From JBKHDT01 sp049974825 (GTDB taxonomy: Bacteria; Pseudomonadota; Gammaproteobacteria; Halothiobacillales; Halothiobacillaceae), in assembly GCA_049974825.1 (NCBI GenBank), contig JBNGDJ010000006.1, positions 1 through 47,219 on the forward strand: a DNA stretch of 47,219 nucleotides. Reading direction: 5' to 3'. This document shows positions 7,847 through 15,836 of this stretch, in pieces. Under the pieces are notes generated by a model, which ran no database searches, was not told the DNA's origin, and saw only the letters and a program-made list of their open reading frames with translations. The number at the start of each line of letters is the position of its first letter. Position 1 is the stretch's first letter. The translations under genes and the position numbers were made by a program.

Positions 7847-8937
7847 GCATGGCGGTGCACAGCCCCGTGGTGCGCCGGCTCACGCGCAAGATTCACGTGG
7901 GCGATGTTCCTGTGGGTGGGGACGCACCGATTTCCGTCCAGAGCATGACCAACACCGACACGCTGGATGTGGTGGCCACCGTGGCTCAGGTTCAGGCGCT
8001 GCAAAAGGCCGGCGCAGACATCGTGCGGGTTTCCGTGCCCAGCATGGCGGCAGCGGAGGCCTTTGGCCGGATCCGTGCCGAGGTGTCACTCCCCCTGGTT
8101 GCCGATATTCATTTCGACTACCGGATCGCGCTGCGCGTGGCCGAGCTCGGCGTGGACTGCCTGCGGATCAACCCCGGCAATATCGGTCGGGAGGACCGAG
8201 TCCGTGCCGTGGTCTCGGCCGCAAGGGACCGGGGTATTCCCATCCGGATCGGGGTGAATGCCGGCTCGCTTGAGAAGGATCTGCAGCAGAAATACGGTGA
8301 GCCGACCCCCGAGGCGCTGGTCGAGTCGGCCATGCGTCACATTGATATTCTCGACCGGCTGGATTTTCCTGATTTCAAGGTTTCCCTGAAAGCTTCGGAC
8401 GTGTTCATGACCGTTCTGGCCTACCGGCAGCTGGCCGGTCAGATCGAGCAGCCTCTGCACCTGGGCATTACCGAGGCGGGCGGGCTGCGTTCGGGTTCGG
8501 TCAAGTCAGCCATCGGTCTGGGCATGCTGCTTGCCGAAGGGATCGGGGACACTCTGAGGGTCTCGTTGGCCGCCGACCCGGTCGAGGAAGTGAAGGTCGG
8601 CTGGGATATCCTCAAGGCCCTGCACCTGCGCACGCGGGGCGTGAATCTCGTGGCCTGCCCTTCCTGCTCCCGGCAGGCCTTCGACGTGATTTCGACGGTC
8701 AATGCGCTTGAAGCACGGATCGAGGACATTGACGTCCCCATGGACGTGGCCGTGATCGGCTGCGTGGTCAACGGCCCCGGCGAAGCGCGGGAAGCGGCCA
8801 TCGGGGTGACCGGGGGGCAGCCCAATCTGATGTATGTCGACGGCAAGCCGCGGGAAAAGGTCGCTTCCGACCGGCTGGTCGACGAGCTGGAAAAACAGAT
8901 CCGCGCCCGGGTGGATGCGGCAAAGAACGGTGGATAA
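7843..8937 (+). CDS. ispG: 4-hydroxy-3-methylbut-2-en-1-yl diphosphate synthase IspG
   Basis: IspG reduces MEcPP to HMBPP in the MEP isoprenoid pathway and needs a [4Fe-4S] cluster. The cluster ligands are visible as C272 and C275 (ACPSCSR) and C307 (IGCVVNGPGEA); E314 in the same motif completes the usual set. The N-terminal TIM-barrel region has VQSMTNTDT and LVADIHFDYRIAL. Length (364) is typical. Start and stop overlap rodZ and hisS, so this is one operon. Dependence on Fe-S clusters makes the absence of the neighbouring isc genes more notable. Confidence 0.97.
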   Translation: MSMAVHSPVVRRLTRKIHVGDVPVGGDAPISVQSMTNTDTLDVVATVAQVQALQKAGADIVRVSVPSMAAAEAFGRIRAEVSLPLVADIHFDYRIALRVAELGVDCLRINPGNIGREDRVRAVVSAARDRGIPIRIGVNAGSLEKDLQQKYGEPTPEALVESAMRHIDILDRLDFPDFKVSLKASDVFMTVLAYRQLAGQIEQPLHLGITEAGGLRSGSVKSAIGLGMLLAEGIGDTLRVSLAADPVEEVKVGWDILKALHLRTRGVNLVACPSCSRQAFDVISTVNALEARIEDIDVPMDVAVIGCVVNGPGEAREAAIGVTGGQPNLMYVDGKPREKVASDRLVDELEKQIRARVDAAKNGG

Positions 8938-10211
8938 TGAGCGGCAGGATACAGTCCATTCGCGGGATGCATGATCTGCTCCCGGATCGCTCGGGGCTCT
9001 GGCGCCGGGTCGAACAAACACTGGCCGGCGTGGCCGAGTCTTACGGCTATCGCGAGATACGGATGCCGATCGTCGAGGATACCGCGCTGTTCAAGCGGTC
9101 GATCGGCGAGGTGACGGACATCGTCGAGAAGGAAATGTACACCTTCGACGATCGAAATGGGGAAAGCCTGACTCTCCGGCCCGAGGGCACGGCAGGCTGC
9201 GTTCGAGCCTGTCTGCAGCACGGGCTGATTCACAACACCCAGCGCAAGCTTTGGTACATCGGTCCGATGTTCCGTCACGAGCGGCCGCAGAAGGGGCGCT
9301 ACCGTCAGTTCCACCAGTTCGGCGTTGAGGCGTTCGGCATGGCCGGCCCCGAGCTGGATGTCGAACTGATCCTGATGGCCGCACGCCTTTGGCGGCAGCT
9401 TGGGCTCGACGATATCCGTCTGGAGATCAACACCCTTGGGACCACCGAGGCTCGTCTGGCGCACCGGGCCGTCCTTGTCGAGTACCTGGAAGCGAACGTG
9501 GACGTTCTCGACGAGGACGGTCGCCGGCGCATGTACAGCAACCCCCTACGCGTGCTGGACAGCAAGAATCCTGCGTTGCAGGCCCTGGCGGAAAACGCGC
9601 CCCGGCTGGCTGACTATCTCGACGAGGCCGCGCAGGCCGAGTTTGACCGAGTGCGTGCCCTGCTGGACGAGGCCGGGATTGCCTACCGGGTCAATCCGCG
9701 CCTGGTACGCGGGCTGGACTACTACAACAAGACGGTGTTCGAGTGGGTGACCGACCAGCTTGGCGCCCAAGGCACCGTCTGTGCCGGAGGCCGGTACGAC
9801 GGGCTCGTCACCCAGCTGGGTGGGCGGGACACCCCGGCGGCAGGTTTTGCCATCGGTCTTGAGCGGCTGGTCGCCCTGATCGAATCCCTTGTCGGGCAGG
9901 AAGAACCACCCCAGGCGGACGTCTACCTTCTGGCGACTGACTCCCAGGCCGAGAGCGAGGCCCTGCGACTGGCTGAGCGACTGCGCGACGAGGTACCCGG
10001 CCTGCAGGTAATGGTCAACTTCGACGGCGGCAGCCTCAAGGCCCAGTTCAAGCGGGCCGATCGCAGCGGGGCCCGGCATGCCCTGGTCCTGGGCGAAGCC
10101 GAACGTGCGGGCGGCGTGGTGACCGTCAAGCCCCTGCGAAGTGAGGCACCCCAGCAGACAGTGGCCATCGATCAGCTGCCCAATTGGCTGGCGCGCGAGG
10201 CCGGTCGCTGA
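8937..10211 (+). CDS. hisS: Histidyl-tRNA synthetase
   Basis: This class II aminoacyl-tRNA synthetase charges tRNA-His. The 424-residue product shows the class II motifs: motif 1 around RGMHDLLPD...RIEMP-like residues, motif 2 MFRHERPQKGRYRQFHQFG, the histidine-specific segment LVRGLDYYNKTVFEW, and motif 3 AAGFAIGLERL. The C-terminal anticodon domain covers about 330-424. Its ATG overlaps the ispG stop by one base, and yfgM follows. Confidence 0.98.
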   Translation: MSGRIQSIRGMHDLLPDRSGLWRRVEQTLAGVAESYGYREIRMPIVEDTALFKRSIGEVTDIVEKEMYTFDDRNGESLTLRPEGTAGCVRACLQHGLIHNTQRKLWYIGPMFRHERPQKGRYRQFHQFGVEAFGMAGPELDVELILMAARLWRQLGLDDIRLEINTLGTTEARLAHRAVLVEYLEANVDVLDEDGRRRMYSNPLRVLDSKNPALQALAENAPRLADYLDEAAQAEFDRVRALLDEAGIAYRVNPRLVRGLDYYNKTVFEWVTDQLGAQGTVCAGGRYDGLVTQLGGRDTPAAGFAIGLERLVALIESLVGQEEPPQADVYLLATDSQAESEALRLAERLRDEVPGLQVMVNFDGGSLKAQFKRADRSGARHALVLGEAERAGGVVTVKPLRSEAPQQTVAIDQLPNWLAREAGR

Positions 10212-10325
10212 TTCGGCCCGGACGGTCGCGTGCTGGCAGGCTGTGGCACAATGAGGCATCAACCCGGCAAACCTGTCCGACCGCGGAACGGGCAGAACTC
10301 ATGATTTTTGGAGTCTGGCAAGACC

Positions 10326-10952
10326 ATGCGTGATATCGGAACCGATGACGAACAGCTTGATGCGCTCAGAGCCTGGTGGGCGGAGAATGGCCGCTCGGTG
10401 ATTGCCGGGGTGGTTCTCGCCGTGGCCGGCCTGGTTGGCTGGACCGGCTACGGTGAGTGGCGTGAGCATACTCTTAATCAGGCGGCACTGGCCTGGCAGC
10501 AGCTGGAGACCGCGATCGAGCGCGGCGACACGGCAGCGGTTGATCAGGCCGCAGCGCTTTCGGATCGCTATAAAAGCACGCCCTATGCGGACCTGGCCCG
10601 GCTGGCCGAGGCTCGCCTGCGTTACGATGCCGAGGGTGCCGACGCGACGATGGCCGTGCTCGCCGAGCTGGCCGGCGATGCGCGCCAGAAACCGGTTCGG
10701 GACATCGCCCGGCTGCGCCTGGCGCGGATGCAGTGGCAGGCAGACCGTCCGGAAGAAGCCCTGACCACGCTGGATGGGCCCATGTCCGAGGCATTCCAGA
10801 CACAGCGCGAAGAATTGCGCGGGGACATCCTTCGGACCCAGGGTGACTTCGCGGCTGCGCGCGCAGCCTATGACCGTGCACTGGCCGCCGCGCCGGAAAC
10901 GGCCGATGTCGCCCTGCTGCGTCTCAAGCGGGACGACCTGCCCGCCGGCTGA
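10326..10952 (+). CDS. yfgM: YfgM-type ancillary SecYEG translocon subunit (TPR protein)
   Basis: YfgM is an inner-membrane protein with a periplasmic TPR domain that works with PpiD at the Sec translocon. I chose ATG at 10326 (208 residues, MRDIGTDDEQLDALRAWW) rather than the in-frame TTG at 10308, because family members begin just before the ALRAWWAENG helix. One membrane span follows at about 25-45 (VIAGVVLAVAGLVGWTGYG), then helical TPR-like repeats. Its place between hisS and bamB is the conserved one. Confidence 0.9.
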   Translation: MRDIGTDDEQLDALRAWWAENGRSVIAGVVLAVAGLVGWTGYGEWREHTLNQAALAWQQLETAIERGDTAAVDQAAALSDRYKSTPYADLARLAEARLRYDAEGADATMAVLAELAGDARQKPVRDIARLRLARMQWQADRPEEALTTLDGPMSEAFQTQREELRGDILRTQGDFAAARAAYDRALAAAPETADVALLRLKRDDLPAG

Positions 10953-11032
10953 TCGCTTGTGCTCCAGGCAGCGCGACCGGAGACTGTACTGCCTGGTCAA
11001 GGCATCCCGGTACGATTGCCTCAGACTCCTGC

Positions 11033-11154
11033 TTGGGGCGTGGATGCCCCAGAGCAAAGTAACGCAAGTCATTGAATCGCGCAGCTTGGGCCCAGCGCGC
11101 ATCGGCCCGGGCGTGTCTGCACAAAGCCAAGGATGGCTTTGTGCAGAGTTTTCC
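11033..11154 (+). repeat. Modular hairpin repeat, copy 3 (lacks module A), in the bamB leader
   Basis: Module B (11033-11051) is TTGGGGCG-TGG-ATGCCCCA. Module C is degraded. D is partly conserved around 11085-11113. E (11116-11147) is a perfect 14-bp hairpin, TCTGCACAAAGCCA / AGGA / TGGCTTTGTGCAGA. The element ends in GAGTTTTCCC and directly touches AGGAG (11156-11160), the ribosome-binding site of bamB. Confidence 0.88.
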
Positions 11155-11169
11155 CAGGAGAGAATCCGA

Positions 11170-12336
11170 ATGAACTGCTTGAGATCCATCCTCCGTTGCA
11201 AACCCCTGGCCTCGGCCATTGCCCTGTCCGGCGCTCTTTTGATTGGCGGATGCGCGGGGACGGATCATGTGGCACCCCCGGCAGAGTTGACCGCCATCGA
11301 CGCACGCTTCACCCCGGTGGTGCGCTGGTCCGTGGATGTGGGTGATGCACAACCCTCGCGCTTGTCCCGACTGGTGCCGGAGCAGGCGGGTGAGCGCGTC
11401 TACACGGTCGACCCGGACGGGTTGATCCAGGGGCGAAATGCCCAGACCGGCGCCTTGGAGTACGAACTCGCCCTTGAGGAGTCGGTCAGTTCCGGCATTG
11501 CGGCGACCGACGAGCTGCTGGTCGTTGGTACCACGGACGGTCGGGTGCTGGCCATCGAGCCGGGTGCATCCGGGCCGCGATGGACGGCCGAGCTGACCAC
11601 GGCCGCCGCGGCACCGGCTGTCATGGCCGGGGGCTATGTCATCGTGCGCGCGGGTGACGGCCGGATCTTCGCCCTCGACGAGGCGGACGGACTGCGCGCC
11701 TGGGTGGACGGGCGCAAGGTTCCGCCCTTGACCTTGCAGGGCCAGAGCCGTCCGCTGGCGGGGGTGGACGCGGTGATCGTCGGCCATGACAACGGTCTGT
11801 TGGTCGCCCACACGCTTGCGGACGGACGGGTTCTCTGGGAAAACCAGGTCGCCCTGCCGCGCGGGCGGACGGACATCGACCGGATGGTGGACATCGATGC
11901 TCGGCCCCTGTTCCTGGACGGCGTGGTTTACGCGCTCGCCTTCCAGGGCAATCTGGCCGCAGTGGATGTGCGTAGTGGCCGCACGCTCTGGAGCCGGGAG
12001 TTCAGCGGCTTCGAGAACTTCACCGGGGACGCCCAGGCGCTCTACATCACCGATGCCGAGGGCGTTGTCCATGCGGTCGACCGGCGCAGCGGGGACGGTC
12101 TCTGGAGACAGGAGGCGCTGAACAATCGCTTCCTGACCGGCCCCGTGCGGGTCGGTGCCTGGCTGGCCGTGGCCGATTTCGAAGGCTATGTCCATTTCCT
12201 CGATCGGGAGACCGGGGAACTCGTGGCCCGGGTGCGCAGTGGTGCACGGGACATCGTCAGCCCGCTGGTCGCCATGGACGAATCCTTGCTCGCCCTCGGG
12301 CGCGATGGCACCCTGGTTCGGGTCGAGTTGCCCTGA
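11170..12336 (+). CDS. bamB: Outer-membrane assembly lipoprotein BamB
   Basis: BamB is the beta-propeller lipoprotein of the Bam complex that inserts outer-membrane proteins. I chose ATG at 11170 (388 residues) because AGGAG lies nine bases upstream and a lipoprotein signal begins here; the open frame upstream runs through yfgM and a repeat element. The lipobox LLIGGC puts the lipidated cysteine at about 28. Repeated beta-propeller blades of PQQ type follow (VYTVDPDGLIQGRNAQTGAL, VVGTTDGRVLAIE, VHAVDRRSGDGLW). In many relatives der follows; here a DUF945-like gene does. Confidence 0.95.
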   Translation: MNCLRSILRCKPLASAIALSGALLIGGCAGTDHVAPPAELTAIDARFTPVVRWSVDVGDAQPSRLSRLVPEQAGERVYTVDPDGLIQGRNAQTGALEYELALEESVSSGIAATDELLVVGTTDGRVLAIEPGASGPRWTAELTTAAAAPAVMAGGYVIVRAGDGRIFALDEADGLRAWVDGRKVPPLTLQGQSRPLAGVDAVIVGHDNGLLVAHTLADGRVLWENQVALPRGRTDIDRMVDIDARPLFLDGVVYALAFQGNLAAVDVRSGRTLWSREFSGFENFTGDAQALYITDAEGVVHAVDRRSGDGLWRQEALNNRFLTGPVRVGAWLAVADFEGYVHFLDRETGELVARVRSGARDIVSPLVAMDESLLALGRDGTLVRVELP

Positions 12337-12374
12337 CCTGTCCGGGCCCGGTCTGAACTCGCCTCGTTTCGCGC

Positions 12375-13631
12375 ATGACCCTGGCCCGTGCTGTCCTGAT
12401 CATCGCGGTACTGTCGGTGCTCGCGATCTTTGTGCTGCCCTATCAGGCTGGCCTGCTGGCGGCCCGTGCGCTTCAGGCGGAGACCGGGCCCTGGCGCCTG
12501 GTCGCCAGTGATCAGAACTGGCACGCCTCTCGCCACCTTGTTGAGCTGTCCATTCGAGGCAGCGAACACCCACTGCGTCTCGAGCTGGACATTCGGCACG
12601 GGCCCCGGATCGAGTCGGGCGAGTTCGGCTGGCTTTTCGGCACGGTGCGGGTCACCGACGACAGCCCGGTGCAGGTGCGCGACTGGCAGGACCAGGCTGA
12701 CTGGCAGCTTCGGCTTCGCGCGGCACCTGCCGGGACGGTGGAGTTGCAGCCGGTACGGCTGGCCGATGGCGGCGACGAGGCGCCAGCCGGTGATGTGATT
12801 CGGTACGATGCGATCCGCGGTGCTCTCCACGGGTTGGTCGCGCTGACCGGCCTGCGCGTGACGACTCCAACCCAGTCCCTGGTCTTCGGCCGGACGACTC
12901 TGGACATGGACCTGCATCGGGTTTCTGGTGACTGGGCGGGCGAGCTCGGGCTGGGTGTCTCGCGACTGGGCCTGGCGCGCGAGACGCGCGGATGGCTGGC
13001 GGACGGAGTTTCCCTGAGATTGCGGAGACTGCTCACGGCCTCAGGCGAGGATCTGCAGTTCAATTTCACGCTTGACAGCTTTTCCCGCTCCGGTCAGACC
13101 GTCGGTCCCTTTGCCCTGCTGGTGGGTGCCCGGGGCATCGCATCACCCTTCTGGGCGGCTTCTCAAGATCTCGTGCTCGAGGTCATGGAGGCGCTGGAAG
13201 CGGGGGCACCGCTTCCCCAGACTCTGGTGGCGACCGACTGGTCCGGCTTTTTGGCATCGCTTGAGTCAGCTCGTTTGAACCTGGACGCCCTGCAACTCAA
13301 CCTAGCTCAGGGTGGGTTGCATCTTCACGGGGATATCGTCGGGCCGGCCCATCGGGACCCGCTCTACGACCGGAGCGAGGATCGCTGGCGGATTTCCGGG
13401 CAAATGCGGGTGTCCCCAGCCTTGCTGGAGCAGGGAATCGATCAGTGGCTGGATGGGACCGGCATCGAGCCGGATGCCCGCCTGGGGCAGCGAATCATGG
13501 ACCGGTTGCGTCGCGAAGGCTGGATCGCGGCTGACCAGGGGGACTGGATCAGCTCCATTCATCGGCTTGATGGAAGCTGGTGGCTGAATGGTCAGCTCGT
13601 GGACGCGGAAAGTTTCGCCGGGCGGTGGTGA
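12375..13631 (+). CDS. Membrane-anchored protein resembling DUF945 (YdgA-like)
   Basis: The 418-residue product has an N-terminal membrane anchor (about 5-24, AVLIIAVLSVLAIFVLPYQAG). A long periplasmic region, probably beta-rich, follows with segments such as LDIRHGPRIESGEFGWLF and IRYDAIRGALHGLVALTGL. Overall length, anchor and the RHGP motif match my recollection of the DUF945/YdgA family, whose function is unknown. It starts 38 bases after bamB and could be cotranscribed. It converges with ppnP, 13 bases from stop to stop. The family call is tentative. Confidence 0.6.
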   Translation: MTLARAVLIIAVLSVLAIFVLPYQAGLLAARALQAETGPWRLVASDQNWHASRHLVELSIRGSEHPLRLELDIRHGPRIESGEFGWLFGTVRVTDDSPVQVRDWQDQADWQLRLRAAPAGTVELQPVRLADGGDEAPAGDVIRYDAIRGALHGLVALTGLRVTTPTQSLVFGRTTLDMDLHRVSGDWAGELGLGVSRLGLARETRGWLADGVSLRLRRLLTASGEDLQFNFTLDSFSRSGQTVGPFALLVGARGIASPFWAASQDLVLEVMEALEAGAPLPQTLVATDWSGFLASLESARLNLDALQLNLAQGGLHLHGDIVGPAHRDPLYDRSEDRWRISGQMRVSPALLEQGIDQWLDGTGIEPDARLGQRIMDRLRREGWIAADQGDWISSIHRLDGSWWLNGQLVDAESFAGRW

Positions 13632-13644
13632 CTGCCCCCCAGCT

Positions 13645-13926
13645 TCAGCGGTACAGGCAAAGATAGGCGGTCTGCTGCTCCAGCGAGACTTCGAAATGGC
13701 TGTTTGCCGGCACGTCGAAGCGGTCGCCCTCGTCATATACCTGCCACTGCGCGTCCGCCCCGATCCGAACCTGCATGTTCCCGCTGATCACGTGGATGGT
13801 CTCCGCGCGCCGGGTTTCGAAGCGGTATTGCCCGGGCTCCATGACCCCGACGGTGGCCGGCAGTGTCGCGGTCTCGAAGCCGATGGACTTGACGCGACCT
13901 TCATGGTGTTCGTTGATCTGCAACAT
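13645..13926 (-). CDS. ppnP: Pyrimidine/purine nucleoside phosphorylase PpnP
   Basis: PpnP (YaiE, formerly DUF1255) is a small cupin-fold enzyme that cleaves nucleosides with phosphate to give base and ribose-1-phosphate. The 93-residue length is typical. Family features include EGRVKSIGFE, LPATVGVMEPGQYRFET, AETIHVISG and GDRFDVPANSHFEV. It lies downstream of the thioredoxin/CcdA-like gene on the same strand, about 100 bases away. Confidence 0.93.
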   Translation of the reverse strand: MLQINEHHEGRVKSIGFETATLPATVGVMEPGQYRFETRRAETIHVISGNMQVRIGADAQWQVYDEGDRFDVPANSHFEVSLEQQTAYLCLYR

Positions 13927-14024
13927 TTGGTTTTCCTGATTTTGGCGAAACGGCTACCGAGCATTCCGAAAGCGGGGTGCAATAGCGCGTGTGGCGGCTC
14001 AGCCGCGAGCCGCGCCCGGCGGGT

Positions 14025-15425
14025 TCAATGCTCTGTCCGGGGAGCTGCGGGAGGATAGCGCAGCCGCAGCCAGGCGGCCACCAGCAGCGCGATGGCCAGC
14101 GACGCCATGGCCACCCCGGGGTTCGAAAGCTGTTGCGGTGCGACGAGCAACAGCAGTCCGAGTCCCAGCAGCATCATGCCGGAGACCAGCTTCAGCGTGC
14201 GGCCTTCCGACTCCTGGAGCTTCCTGGCGCCCATCGTGGCCGCAAATAGGCCCACGATGACCAGCATGGGCAGGGCATAGACCAGGCTGTACAGGGCCAG
14301 ATAGCCATAATAACCGGCCGTTGACAGCGCGTGGTCGGCCAGAATCCGCGTGTAGACCATCGGCAGGCCGACCGTGCAGGCCAGCTCGTAGAGATTGACG
14401 ATCACAGCCAGCACCAGTGTCCCGGCGAGCACCCAGCCGAACTGCCGGTGTTCGGTGAGACGGCGCATGCGCTGGAACAGCCCCGGCTTGGCCGAGTCGG
14501 GAATGCTCAGTGTCAGGCCCTGCCGGAACCGGAAATAGTCCTTGACGTGGATTGCAGCGATGCCCACCGCCACCAGACCGGCCAGGCGCGTGACCCAGGT
14601 CATCGCCCCGAAGGTCATGAACAGGCCGAGCCAGGCGGCCAGGAACATGAAATAGATCAGGGCAGAGACCGTGACGAAGCTTCCGCCGATCAGCAGGATG
14701 CGCGCCCGGCTGCGGGTGTGCACCACGATGCTTAGCAGGAACAGCAAGACGAAAAACGCGCAGGGGTTGAAGGCGTCCAGGCCGGCTACCAGCACCGTCA
14801 GCGTGGGCAGTGACAGGTCGCCCAGCGACACCGTCCCGATGCCGGGCAGGCTGAGCGATCCGTGATCGCGCCACAGGCTCGGTTCGAGCCGCGGGTCTGC
14901 CTCGCCCGCCAGCATGCGCTCGTGACAGCGGGTCAGCAGGGCGCGCAGTTCAGCCCCGGCACCTTCCGGCCGATCGTAACCCACGCGCATGGCGCCGCAG
15001 AACAGGAACGCGGGGACCGCGCGCGCCGTCTCCCCCAGCGCGGCGGCCTGGGCGATGTACTGCCTGCCGGCCTCCGGGTCCGCGCTGAGATTGTGGGAGC
15101 GCACGATCAGCCAGTCCAGTTCGGCATCCAGGCCCGCAACAAACGGACGGGCATCCCGGCAGCGCGGGCAGTGCTCCGTCCAGTAGAAGTCCATTACCAC
15201 GGTTGGGGTTTTTTCTGTCCCCGGATCAGCGTTGGCGACCGAGTCGGACGGCCAGATGAGCCCGAACCACACCAGCAGCAGTGCCCAGACCCAAAAACCG
15301 ATCGTCAAGGGGTTTGAGAACATTCCGCCGTGGGTGCGCCCGTCTGCTCGAGTCCGCCGCGCCGATACGGTGGTTCGGCGAGGCGCCTGGGAAGGCAGAG
15401 GGACAACAGGGGCAGGACGGTACAT
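14025..15425 (-). CDS. Thioredoxin-like domain fused to CcdA/DsbD-like membrane domain
   Basis: About 466 residues if translation starts at 15425 (GGAAGGA upstream); a start at 15323 (MFSNPLTIGF) is also possible. After a membrane anchor comes a thioredoxin-like domain with WTEHCPRCRDARPF, an exported CxxC of composition CPRC. A DsbD/CcdA-type transmembrane domain of several helices follows, with two conserved-looking cysteines in LDAFNPCAFFVLL and NLYELACTVGLP, the usual electron-carrying pair. This is the reverse of canonical DsbD, which ends in thioredoxin. Likely role: moving electrons across the inner membrane to a periplasmic partner, substrate unknown. It follows ridA by about 20 bases. 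Confidence 0.8.
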   Translation of the reverse strand: MYRPAPVVPLPSQAPRRTTVSARRTRADGRTHGGMFSNPLTIGFWVWALLLVWFGLIWPSDSVANADPGTEKTPTVVMDFYWTEHCPRCRDARPFVAGLDAELDWLIVRSHNLSADPEAGRQYIAQAAALGETARAVPAFLFCGAMRVGYDRPEGAGAELRALLTRCHERMLAGEADPRLEPSLWRDHGSLSLPGIGTVSLGDLSLPTLTVLVAGLDAFNPCAFFVLLFLLSIVVHTRSRARILLIGGSFVTVSALIYFMFLAAWLGLFMTFGAMTWVTRLAGLVAVGIAAIHVKDYFRFRQGLTLSIPDSAKPGLFQRMRRLTEHRQFGWVLAGTLVLAVIVNLYELACTVGLPMVYTRILADHALSTAGYYGYLALYSLVYALPMLVIVGLFAATMGARKLQESEGRTLKLVSGMMLLGLGLLLLVAPQQLSNPGVAMASLAIALLVAAWLRLRYPPAAPRTEH

Positions 15426-15444
15426 GACCGTCGGTCCTTCCGGC

Positions 15445-15831
15445 TCAGGCTTTTGCCAGCACACCGTCCACCTCGACCCGGGCATCGCGTGGCAGGCTGG
15501 CCACGCCAATGGCCGCTCGGGCCGGGTAGGGTGCCTGAAAGTACTCGGCCATGATGGTATTGACCAGGCCGAAGTGTTGCAGGTCGGTGAGGTAGATATT
15601 GAGCTTGACCAGGTCCTGCAGATCACCGCCGGCTGCCTGGCAGACAGCCCGGACATTGTCGAATACCTGCCGGATTTCCTGCTCCATGGTATCCGCCACC
15701 ATCTCCATGCGCTCCGGGTCCAGGGCGATCTGCCCGGAAAGGTAGACGGTCTCCCCGACACGCACGGCCTGGGAATAGGTGCCGATGGCCTGAGGGGCCC
15801 GCTCGGTGGCGATAATGGTCCGGTCGGTCAT
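15445..15831 (-). CDS. ridA: 2-iminobutanoate/2-iminopropanoate deaminase RidA
   Basis: RidA hydrolyses reactive enamine/imine intermediates released by PLP enzymes such as threonine dehydratase. The 128-residue product has family signatures APQAIGTYSQAVRVG, VYLSGQIALDP and the catalytic arginine segment YPARAAIGVASLP, followed by VEVDGVLA. It sits five bases downstream of spoT, an arrangement common in gammaproteobacteria. Confidence 0.96.
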   Translation of the reverse strand: MTDRTIIATERAPQAIGTYSQAVRVGETVYLSGQIALDPERMEMVADTMEQEIRQVFDNVRAVCQAAGGDLQDLVKLNIYLTDLQHFGLVNTIMAEYFQAPYPARAAIGVASLPRDARVEVDGVLAKA

Positions 15832-15836
15832 GGTGA

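Noticed and set aside
10774..11169. Long N-terminal extension of BamB
   Set aside because: It runs through the 3' part of yfgM in another frame and through a repeat element; the lipoprotein signal begins at 11170.
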